The position numbers and the translations under genes were made by a program. The notes beneath the pieces were generated by a model. That model was not told the origin of the DNA, searched no databases, and worked only from the letters and a program-made list of their open reading frames with translations. This document shows, piece by piece, positions 56,371-64,000 of a stretch of DNA of 64,000 nt (position 1 is its first letter; each line of letters opens with the position of its first letter). Location: assembly GCA_016712105.1 (NCBI GenBank), contig JADJRU010000005.1, positions 236,847 through 300,846 of the forward strand. The letters run 5' to 3'. The DNA comes from Ahniella sp. GTDB taxonomy: Bacteria > Pseudomonadota > Gammaproteobacteria > Xanthomonadales > Ahniellaceae.

Positions 56371-57400
56371 CTTGTCATCCCCGCGCGAGCGGGGATTCAC
56401 TCGTTGCGACCCGGTTTGGTTCGTGCGGCACCCGAGTGGTTTCCCGCTTTCGCGGGAATGACGACCTGGTGGTGGGGCGCGAGTGTTCAGAAGCCTGTCT
56501 TCGCCAGCCTCTCCGCTTGTCATCCCCGCGCGAGCGGGGATTCACTCGTTGTGACCCGGTTTGGTTCGTGCGGCACCCGAGTGGTTTCCCGCTTTCGCGG
56601 GAATGACGACCTGGTGGTGGGGCGCGAGTGTTCAGAAGCCTGTTTTCGCCAGCCTCTCCGCTTGTCATCCCCGCGCGAGCGGGGATTCACTCGTTGCGAC
56701 CCGGTTTGGTTCGTGCGGCACCCGAGTGGTTTCCCGCTTGCGCGGGAATGACGACCTATGGTGGGGCGCCAGTGTTCGAAGCCTGTCTTCGCCCAGCCTC
56801 TCCGCTTGTCATCCCCGCGCGAGCCAGATTCACTCGTTTGGTGACCCGGTTTGGTGCGGGCGGCCCCCGAGTGGTTGCCGGCTTTCGGGGGAATGACGAC
56901 CTTTTGGTGGGGCGCGAGTGTTCAGACGCCTGTCTTCGCCAGCCTCTCCGCTTGTCATCCCCGCGCGAGCGGGGATTCACTCGTTGTGACCCGGTTTGGT
57001 TCGTGCGGCACCCGAGTGGTTTCCCGCTTTCGCGGGAATGACGACCTGGTGGTGGGGCCAGTGTTCAGAACGCCTGTCTTCGCCAGCCTCTCCGCTTGTC
57101 ATCCCCGCGCGAGCGGGGATCCACTCGTTGCGACCCGGTTTGGTTCGTGCGGCACCCGAGTGGTTTCCCGCTTTCGCGGGAATGACGACCTGGTGGTGGG
57201 GCGCGAGTGTTCAGACGCCTGTCTTCGCCAGCCTCTCCGCTTGTCATCCCCTCGCAAGCAGGGATTCACTCGTTGCGACCCGGTTTGGTTCGTGCGGCAC
57301 CCGAGTGGTTTCCCGCTTGCGCGGGAATGACGACCTTGTGGTGGGGCGCGAGTGTTCAGACGCCTGTTTTCGCCAGCCTCTCCGCTTGTCATCCCCGCGC
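56371..57400. repeat. Tandem array of eight 144-146 bp units
   Basis: Units begin CTTGTCATCCCCGCG at 56371, 56516, 56661, 56805, 56951, 57095, 57240 and 57385 (the last partial). Each holds ATCCCCGC/GCGGGGAT and CCCGCTTTCGCGGG hairpins joined by TCGTGCGGCACCCGAGTGG, then GACGACC, a G-rich GGTGGTGGGGCG and GTGTTCAGA. Copies differ by few bases. Long frames cross it on both strands, but the period is not a multiple of three and start sites are lacking, so no protein is claimed. Confidence 0.92.
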
Positions 57401-57579
57401 GAGTATCCGGGCGCGGGACGTCGTTTGAGGGCTCGCACGGGACGAACAGCGTCGCATTCGCGGCCAACACCGCTTCAGCAACGAAGCGATGGAGTTTCGT
57501 ATCGGCAACATCCCTCCCGTTGTTCGCGGAGGGTTGGTTTGCGTTTAGGCAAACACGGCGATTTCTGCTCAGCCGGTGA
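57401..57579. other. Intergenic stretch after the tandem array
   Basis: It lies between the last partial repeat unit and the end of the exported protein gene. It has no repeat unit and no convincing gene. TTTGCGTTTAGGCAAA near 57538-57553 is a small dyad. Confidence 0.4.
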
Positions 57580-58625
57580 TCAGCGTTTTGGCGTCTTGTC
57601 TGTACGTAGACCCACTTCCGCGATCAGCGCGGGGTTGGGCTTGTCGGTGCCAGTCAATTCCAGCTCCACGCCCATTGCGTCGCGCAGGTGGTTGAGCAAC
57701 GTCGCGCGTGCGGCAATGCGTCGTTTGTGGAGATGCAGTCCCTGGAAGATTTCCTTGGCGTAGGCCTTTCGGGCGCATGCTTCGTAGGGCGCCAAGGCTG
57801 TGAGCGCGGTTTCGAACTCCGGGAAATAGGCAAACTTTGGCTTCGGGGAAACAATCGCCTTCATCGCAGCGCGTGACTCCTTGCTCAGATCTGCGCTGTA
57901 GAAAGCCAGCACTTCGGCATCGGTCTTGACGGTTTTGGCTTTGCCCTGGACTTCGTTCATCAGCACAATGGCCTTCGGATCGATCAAGGTGTCGATCACG
58001 GCCAACTCTTCCAGTGATTGCGGCGAGGTGGTCAGCCACGCTTTCGGCAGTTCGGCGTACCCGGGAATCGTGTCGGCAATGGTTTGGATCACTGCGGGCA
58101 ACGCTTCACCAAGCGGGGACGATTGGGGTTCGAGGATGCCTTGATTCAGATTCACGACCATCAAACCGAGGCCTGCGAGTGTTTCTGCCAGCACCGGATC
58201 CACCACACCGAACACGATTCCTTTTGCTTCGACGGGTTTGGCGCCGAGCCGGCCATGCATACTCGCCGAGACCATGTGGATCACGGACACTTCGGTGGCG
58301 CCGCGCTCGTACCAGGTGCTGAACTGGGTATTGAGATAGACCGAGCGGTCGCCGAGATCGGCGTCGTTGAATCCCTCGCCGAATTTCACCAACCAGAGGT
58401 AGTCGCGGAAGTTCAGTCGACCGGGCTCGCGTTCGTCGGTCATCTGGACGAACTGGCTGACTTCAGAGGGATACCAGATGATGAAACGCCGATCGGCGGT
58501 GTCGATTGTCGGACACCGACGCCGCCCGTCGGCAAGGTGATCTGGTAGTCGAAGTTGCAGGTGACAGCGTTGGCGTGGTTCGCCAGCGCGCAGGCAATCA
58601 GCACGAACAGAATACGGGTCAACAT
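57580..58625 (-). CDS. Exported protein of unknown function, frameshifted
   Basis: Not recognised. The signal peptide is MLTRILFVLIACALANHANA, then VTCNFDYQITLPTGG. A one-base change near 58521-58527 joins it to RRCPTIDTADRRFIIWYPSEVSQF and about 300 further residues. Visible features are the GLGLMVVNLNQGILEPQSS stretch, a Lys-rich middle and a helical C-terminus rich in Lys, Arg and Ala. There is one early Cys pair in mature positions. It is the last of a minus-strand series of exported proteins behind gspD. Confidence 0.6.
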
Positions 58626-58781
58626 GAGTGGGAAGCTTCGCTGGAGGTCGGTCTGCGGAGTTTGCCACGGCGCAGGTGACGTCGGGCACCGGGCTTTCTG
58701 CATCACCGGCGGCAAACGGCCGGTGTCACGGCGCGTTGGCGACAGCGGACGGTGGTTCAACCCGTCCGCTGTGCTGCGATC

Positions 58782-59787
58782 TTACTGCTTGGCGTCTTGC
58801 TTGGCTTCTTGCTTGGCTGCGTCCACGGCTTCCGGCGTCCGCTCTTCCTTGGGCGGTGCGACCGGCAGATCACCGTATCGTGTGCGCAGGCTGGCAATGG
58901 CTTCCGGATCGGCCTCGATTTTCAGCGACCGCATGTTCTGCACGTAATCACTTTGAACACTTCGAGCCAATTCAGCCTTGAGGTTCACGATGATGCCGTC
59001 CTTGACGTCATCGAAGGGTTTCAACTCTGCGGCTTTTCGCCCATGGAACTGAATGATGTGGTACCCGAACGAACTCTTGACCACGTCGGAGATTTCGCCT
59101 TCCGTCTTCATCTTGGCGGTGGCTGCCGCAAAGTCTTCGACGAAGTTCGCAACCGGGGTCATGTTGAGGCGACCACCGGTTCCGGCAGAGGCTTCATCGT
59201 CTGAGTACTTCTTCGCCAGATCGGCGAACTTGGCTGGATTCTTCATCAACTTCTTGCGGATGGACTTCGCCTCTTCGAGCAACTGATCTTCGCTGCGGTC
59301 GTGGCGGGGCATCAGCAGGATGTGCGACACATCCACCAATTCAGGCGTCATGTATTCAGCGCGCTTGGCAGCGTACTGCTCCTTCGCCTGAAGCTCGAAG
59401 TCCGGAAACTGGATATCGGCCTTGAGCTTTTCCATGCGATACCGGAACAGCACACGCTCGCCGGCAATCTGCATTTCCCGTGCAATCACCGGATCCTTGT
59501 CCAGGCCCATTTCCCGCGCTTCCATGGATGATTGGCGCAGGATCAGGAGCTGATTGAGGATCTGGTCGATCCGGTCGGGATCGTTCATCACCCCGGCGCG
59601 CGCTTCGGCTGGAATGGTGGCCAGATGCGCATCGATGTCGAGAAGATCGAGCGCAGCGCCTCGTTCATTCTTGACGACCGGCTTCGCGGACGTGGCGACC
59701 GTGGCCGCGGTGGCCGGCTTGTTTTCAGCCGACACGGGAAAACCGCACTCGCCAAAGCAGTGCGGTCACTACTACCAATTGCTTCAT
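58782..59787 (-). CDS. Parvulin-type peptidyl-prolyl isomerase, broken signal peptide
   Basis: An exported foldase-like protein of about 335 residues. The rotamase domain is VDVSHILLMPRHD to SSFGYHIIQFHGRK, with GTGGRLN in the middle. An N-terminal SurA/PrsA-like helical part precedes it. The signal peptide is split over frames: MKQLVVVTAL, then LASAVFP, then VSAENKPATA, so two single-base indels lie between 59740 and 59770. With them repaired it reads as a normal Sec signal. It would assist exported-protein folding; its neighbours are exported proteins. Confidence 0.85.
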
Positions 59788-59790
59788 CAA

Positions 59791-60922
59791 TTACCTCGTC
59801 AGTGGATCGGCTTCGCAGCCTTGCTGGCAGCTTTGAGTCACCAACCACCAACAAGTTCCCGCGGTGCAATCACTGGATTGGAGATTGTCCGGGTTACGGA
59901 AGAACACGTTGAGGTAATACGTGGTACCGGCAGTCAGTGGACACCATGTACTCCGGAGTCGCTCGAACGTCACCCAGACCGGCTGCGCCGTTGTGAACAC
60001 TCTTGCACTTGGCTTCGTCTGGATTCGGATCACCTTTGCACGGAGAGATCGTTGCAAACAGCGGCGCGGCGTTTTCGCCCGGCTGTTCCCACGACACGGT
60101 ACCGGCACGGTTGCTCGGAGCGCCCGCGGTATTGAACTCGAAAGCGACGTACTGGCTGCTCGGAATCGGAATCAGTGCGGTATCGCCCGTCTGATAACCG
60201 AAGCGACCGATCACGGAACGCAGCGGGGCCACGCTGTTCGGCGGGCTGACCGGATCCGGCTTCCAACGATTGGTATTCAGTGTGGTGCCCGAAGCCCATT
60301 CCTGGTTACCCGCAGCACGCGTGCTGGCATTGTTCACGAACGAGTTCATTTGGCTCATGCCGGCTGGTGGCTCGTGGCCAACACAACTCGGGTTACCGCC
60401 TTGGTCGGCCACTGTGACCGACACTTGTCGGTTGGTGGTGCCGCCAGTATTCGTGCAGCTGATCGCAAAGGTATAGGTTCCGCTCGTGGTCAGACTGAGA
60501 GTGGTTCCGGTGCTCGACAGCGGCAGCGAACTATTCCAGTTGGCGACAGATGTGACGCCTTGCGGATAGGACGAACCGGTGTTCGTGCAGGTCGGCGTGG
60601 GCGAACCCGTCACCGTCCAACTCAACGACGTACTGCCGCCACCGAATGGGAGACTGACGATCGTTGCCGACAGGTTTGATGTGAAGGACGGAGCCGTACC
60701 ACCGCCGCCGCCAGCTGGACACCAACCATCGCCTGACGTACCGGCGGTGTTGAGAGGCCGGGCCGTCACATCGCCCGTCACCGGGCTGATGCTGATGTTT
60801 GTGGAACTGCTGAGTGGGATCCGGTAGGTGCTGCTACCGCCCAGATTCAGCACCAGGTCGCCGGCTTGCGCCAACGACGACAGGCCGAGCAGAGCGCCGG
60901 CCAGATACTTGAGCTTTTTCAT
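59791..60922 (-). CDS. Exported Ig-like/PKD-type surface protein, frameshifted
   Basis: Not assigned to a known family. The signal peptide is MKKLKYLAGALLGLSSLAQA. The body has a Ser/Thr/Gly-rich beta region (SLPFGGGSTSLSWTVTGSP, SGTYTFAISC, RQVSVTVAD) typical of Ig-like or PKD folds, then a second domain with many Cys. The frame shifts near 59945 (plus strand), after which WCPLTAGTTYYLNVFFRNPDN and a Cys-rich end (QSCQQGCEADP) follow. It ends 3 bases before the foldase gene, so they are co-transcribed. Confidence 0.6.
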
Positions 60923-61066
60923 TTTTTTAGTCCTCATTTTTGGTGTTCACTCCGAAACATTACTCCTGAGAGTAATGACCGGCAAGCGTAGGCGTGCCGA
61001 CGTTAATGCTTTGTTATGGTTATTGGATGTTGCCAGGGTCGGTGCAGTCGCACATCCCTAAAAAAA

Positions 61067-61088
61067 AGGCCCCCGCAAGCGGGGGCCT
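61067..61088 (-). terminator. Rho-independent terminator of the large surface protein gene
   Basis: On the minus strand, stem AGGCCCCC with GGGGGCCT is followed by a run of seven T. It lies 27 bases after the stop of the 61115-62673 gene. Confidence 0.9.
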
Positions 61089-61114
61089 CTTTCATACTTC
61101 CACCGGGGGGTGGA

Positions 61115-62673
61115 TTACAGGCAGGAACCCGAGCAGAGACGGGAACCCTTGTGCTTCCACAGACCCGAGTAGGTCGCCAGCAGGCCAGGCTGAGCCGACG
61201 CGTTGGTGAAACGCGAAGCCCAGAAGCCAGTGGTCGGCAGACCGAGGTACTGTTCGCCACCAGCGGTGTCGATGCGCATCACGTGTTGCGTGATGAGCGT
61301 CGAGCCCGGCAGCGGTTCAGACGTTGCGTACAGGCCCATGCGCATCCAGCCGTCCGTCACGCCGATGCTCGAGGCATTGACGTTGGAGGTCAGCGTGGAA
61401 CCCAGGACGTCCGAAGCCGAAGGCGTCGAGTCGTTGATCGTCACGACGTTGGCTTCGAAGCGCAGCTGCGGGGTGATTGCAGTCTGGCCAGGCGGCAGCG
61501 GGGAGAAGTCCAAGCAGGACGGATCTTCCGGGTTGTCGCAGAACTGAGCAACCGGACCTTCTTCGCGGTTCTTCACGGTCAGCAGGATGTCGACCGGAGC
61601 CGTACCCTGTGAACCACCCGTCGGGAAGATGCGGGTGAACGGACGGATAGCCGTCGCGCCCACGATCGCCTGGTCAACGTAGAAGCGCTTCGTCGGGAAG
61701 GTGACAACCCATTCCGACTTGGCAGCGATCGACGCGTCCGTGACGAACTCGTTGTAGATCGCATCGTGCATGAACACGGCGCTGGACGCGTCGATACCGT
61801 TCGCCGGAGCGGCGTAGGACGACGTGATCAGGGCGCCATTGTTGAACACGAACGTCGTGGCAACACCCAGAGCCGTTTCGGCGTCACGCAGCGAAGGCAG
61901 CGTGGAACCCGGCGGGTTGTGCAGTTCTTCGAAGCTGAAGCCATCGATTGCATCGGCGTTGTACGACAGCATGGCGCCGAAAGCGACGTCAATGATGCCG
62001 GCCGAACCGAACAGACCGCCCGTCGGGGGCAGGATGTCGATTTCGTTGTTGCCGATCCAGTAGTTGTTGGCTGCACCAGCCGTCCAAGCCGTACGGATCT
62101 GACCGCAGTTCGACGGCACGCCGTCGGAACCGTGGGTGATCGCCGTCAGCGAGTTGCGGGTGATGTTCTCAACTTCGCCCATTTCGATCATTTCCAGATG
62201 GCCTTCACGGGTACGACCCAGGTCATCGTTGGCGCTGTCGTTGTTGCCCAGCACGTATTGGAAGTTACGGAAAGGGATAGCGCGGGCGCCGCCCACAACC
62301 ACACCGGCCGGGTTGTTCTTGACCAGCGGGCGGTACAGCTGTTGTCGGTCGTCAGCAGGTGGGCCGGGCCGGTCGCGTCGATAGCGAAGATGGAGCCAGT
62401 CCAGACGTCGTACGGCGACAGGTACAAGTTGAAGTCGAGCACTTCGCGGGAGTTCTTGCCTTCCACAAAGCGGACCTTTACGGCTTTACCGGCGCCAGTG
62501 GTGTTGACCACGGAAACCAGAGTCGTATTGCCACCGTTAACGGTGTAGTACGGATAAACGAGAACTTCACCGAGGCCATCGGGGTTCAGGTTCACGGCGT
62601 TGGCGACGCTCGCGATGCCCGCCACACCGGCGATGCTCGCGATGACCGCGTTCGTCAGGGCGTTCTTTTTCAT
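61115..62673 (-). CDS. Exported cell-surface protein, frameshifted
   Basis: About 519 residues of a family of unknown function seen in gammaproteobacteria. The signal peptide is MKKNALTNAVIASIAGVAGIASVANA. The conserved start is VNLNPDGLGEVLVYPYYTVNGGNTTLVSVVNTT, followed by REVLDFNLYLSPYDVWTG. AGGAG lies 6 bases before ATG 62673. The frame breaks near 62325-62340; one base restores RPLVKNNPAGVVVGGARAIPFRN. Cys pairs occur in NSCTA, NCGQ, CDNPEDPSC and the C-terminal RLCSGSC. It has its own strong terminator and looks highly expressed. Confidence 0.75.
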
Positions 62674-62825
62674 AACAACACTCCTAAAATTGACCACAGG
62701 GCTAAATTGCTTGCGAGTACATCGGAATCGGCTTGTTTCAACAAGCTTCTGACCGGATGACAGGCAACAGCAAGTCTAATGCTACGGAAAGGAACGGGTC
62801 AATGCAATCCCCTTTCCGCAGAATC

Positions 62826-63413
62826 TCAATGATTGGGTAAGTAATACCACACGCCGTCCACCCGGAGCCACTCCTCAATGTGGCCGCCAAACACCGAATT
62901 GGTGCCCATGGCCACGGAAAGGCGCACTTCCGACTCGCTCCACAGGCTGACTTCACAGGCGTCTTCGGTGTCGCAGTTCACGGTCGAAACACCCAATTCC
63001 TTCCACGTGATCGGCCGGGCGCCCATCTCTGCAGCCCAGGTTTCAGCGTTCTTGTTGCTCCGGTAACCGGGGCTCAGGTAGTCAAACGCTTCCACGCCGC
63101 GCTTGTTCAGCAGCAACGCCCAGCGCTCCAGAGCGCGCTCCTTCAGGTCCTGCGAGGCTTGGTGCGGCGTCGCCAGCTTGATGTCGGTCGTGGTGCGCCC
63201 CTTGGGGCCCGGCTCGACCGGATCGCCGTCCGGAAACGACCGGCTGGCGCCCGACGGGTACACCCGCGGTTCAGCTTCAGCCGGTGCGGCGGCGGCATCA
63301 GCCGGGGATTCGGCCGCAGTTTCAGGCGAATCCGACTTCACGTTCTGTCCGCCACACCCGGCGAGCAGGGCCGCCAGGGCGCCGGCCAACACCAGCTTTT
63401 CAATCTTTTTCAT
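62826..63413 (-). CDS. Lipoprotein of unknown function
   Basis: 195 residues. The lipobox LLAGC follows MKKIEKLVLAGALAALLAGC. A low-complexity Ala/Glu/Pro linker (about 30-55) leads to a folded domain with WALLLNKRGVEAFDYLSPGYRSNKNAETWAAEMG and a Cys pair (NCDTEDAC), ending VDGVWYYLPNH. The NTF2-like pattern of short lipoproteins is suggested but not proven. The start overlaps gspD by 4 bases, so it is coupled to the secretin. Confidence 0.75.
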   Translation of the reverse strand: MKKIEKLVLAGALAALLAGCGGQNVKSDSPETAAESPADAAAAPAEAEPRVYPSGASRSFPDGDPVEPGPKGRTTTDIKLATPHQASQDLKERALERWALLLNKRGVEAFDYLSPGYRSNKNAETWAAEMGARPITWKELGVSTVNCDTEDACEVSLWSESEVRLSVAMGTNSVFGGHIEEWLRVDGVWYYLPNH

Positions 63414-64000
63414 TGTTGTCGCTCCTTGGTAAATTGCTCGCGGATCCGCTGTTCTTCGCGTTCCACTTTACGCATCAGGGGCTTCAAACCCTTGAAGCGA
63501 TATTTGAATTCGTTGGTCAGGTCACGGGCCGATTCGGCATTCTCGATGACCGTGGGCGTGATCATCACCAGCAATTCCTGGCGCTCCACGTCATTGTTGG
63601 TTGTTCCGAACAACCGACCCAGCAGGGGCACGCGCACGATGCCCGGGATACCACTCCGACCCTTGGCCTTTCTTTCCCGAATCAGCCCGCCCAGCAGCAC
63701 GGTTTCACCGCTCTGCACGGCGATTTCGGTCTGGATCGTGCGTTTATCGATTGGCGGAGCGCTGAACTGGCCCAGCTGAGGGCCAGGTGTGCTTTCTTCC
63801 TGCTCGATCTCGAGATAGACAAGCCCGCCTGGATTCACACGCGGCGTAACGCTCAATGAAACGCCGGTTTCGAGATACTGGACATTGCCCGGGAAAGGCT
63901 GCTGTCCCGAGGTCGGATTATTGGGATCGACAACCGTGCCGGTATTGAACCCCGTGAATACCGGAGTCTGGATCGCAATCTGTTTGCCGGCATTGATCGA
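63410..64000 (-). CDS. gspD: Type II secretion secretin GspD, C-terminal part
   Basis: The last 196 codons of a secretin running off the right edge. Conserved blocks are INAGKQIAIQTPVFTG, YLETGVSLSVTPRVNPGG, QSGETVLLGGLIRERK, SGIPGIVRVPLLGRLFG and ELLVMITPTVI, typical of the secretin domain of GspD/PilQ/HrcC proteins, closest to GspD in the C-terminal part. It forms the outer-membrane pore. The frame is open up to position 64000. The lipoprotein gene overlaps its stop. Confidence 0.85.
   Translation of the reverse strand, partial: SINAGKQIAIQTPVFTGFNTGTVVDPNNPTSGQQPFPGNVQYLETGVSLSVTPRVNPGGLVYLEIEQEESTPGPQLGQFSAPPIDKRTIQTEIAVQSGETVLLGGLIRERKAKGRSGIPGIVRVPLLGRLFGTTNNDVERQELLVMITPTVIENAESARDLTNEFKYRFKGLKPLMRKVEREEQRIREQFTKERQQ

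Noticed and set aside
56371..57400. CRISPR array
   Set aside because: The repeating unit is about 145 bp and the whole unit is conserved; there are no unique spacers and no cas genes.
56275..57763. Long repeat-containing proteins on either strand of the tandem array
   Set aside because: The frames stay open only because the repeat lacks stops. The unit length is not a multiple of three, no ribosome site is present and several frames on both strands are open at once.
57580..58689. TraB/GumN-type assignment for the exported protein
   Set aside because: General length and location suggested it, but no GxxH or other TraB motif is visible, so it is left as unknown.

Overview
This window looks like a GC-rich gammaproteobacterial chromosome of the Xanthomonadales/Lysobacterales group. 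Supporting this are a XanB2-type chorismatase beside an acyl carrier protein and a halogenase-like flavoprotein (xanthomonadin/aryl-polyene pigment genes), a candidate sX13-like small RNA between polA and aroE, and many protein variants typical of that order. No rRNA or tRNA gene was seen.

Layout. 1-2.9 kb: pigment-type genes. 2.9-5.9 kb (minus strand): a compact lasso-peptide-type RiPP locus with cyclase, a 57-residue precursor carrying the full YxxPxLxxxGxxxxxT leader motif, and an HPr-kinase-like protein, but no recognisable leader peptidase or RRE protein. 6-24.8 kb: housekeeping genes (ETF-QO, DsbC, ThiL-PgpA, ArfB, a secreted lipase-like hydrolase, a PfkB kinase, an M16 protease, OsmC, the rpsF-rpsR-rplI operon, an A-type Fe-S carrier, AsnS). 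25-31 kb: two ECF sigma/anti-sigma modules separated by a decayed IS that sits inside a hairpin repeat. 31.3-35.6 kb: S1/P1 nuclease, an ion channel and an NtrC/NtrY-type two-component pair. 35.6-47 kb: TtcA, RdgC, QueA, PolA, the sRNA, AroE, a YkgJ-type protein and indolepyruvate oxidoreductase. 47.2-56.3 kb: a Fic protein, an ABC exporter, peptidases, cytochrome, Tdk and PurD. 56.4-57.4 kb: eight tandem copies of a 144-146 bp repeat. 57.6-64 kb (minus strand): the end of a type II secretion secretin followed by a lipoprotein and a run of exported proteins, including a parvulin foldase.

Data quality matters here. At least a dozen genes, including essential ones such as polA, are split by single-base indels, often in short homopolymers. 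This pattern suggests uncorrected long-read indel errors rather than mass pseudogenisation. For those genes one feature is given over the whole reconstructed span, with the break position stated. Only the IS transposase is called a pseudogene, because its breaks are far denser.

The most interesting items are the minimal lasso locus, the C-rich-loop sRNA, the IS that has landed in a repeat hairpin together with a look-alike solo end elsewhere, the 145-bp tandem array, and the secretin-linked cluster of unknown exported proteins.
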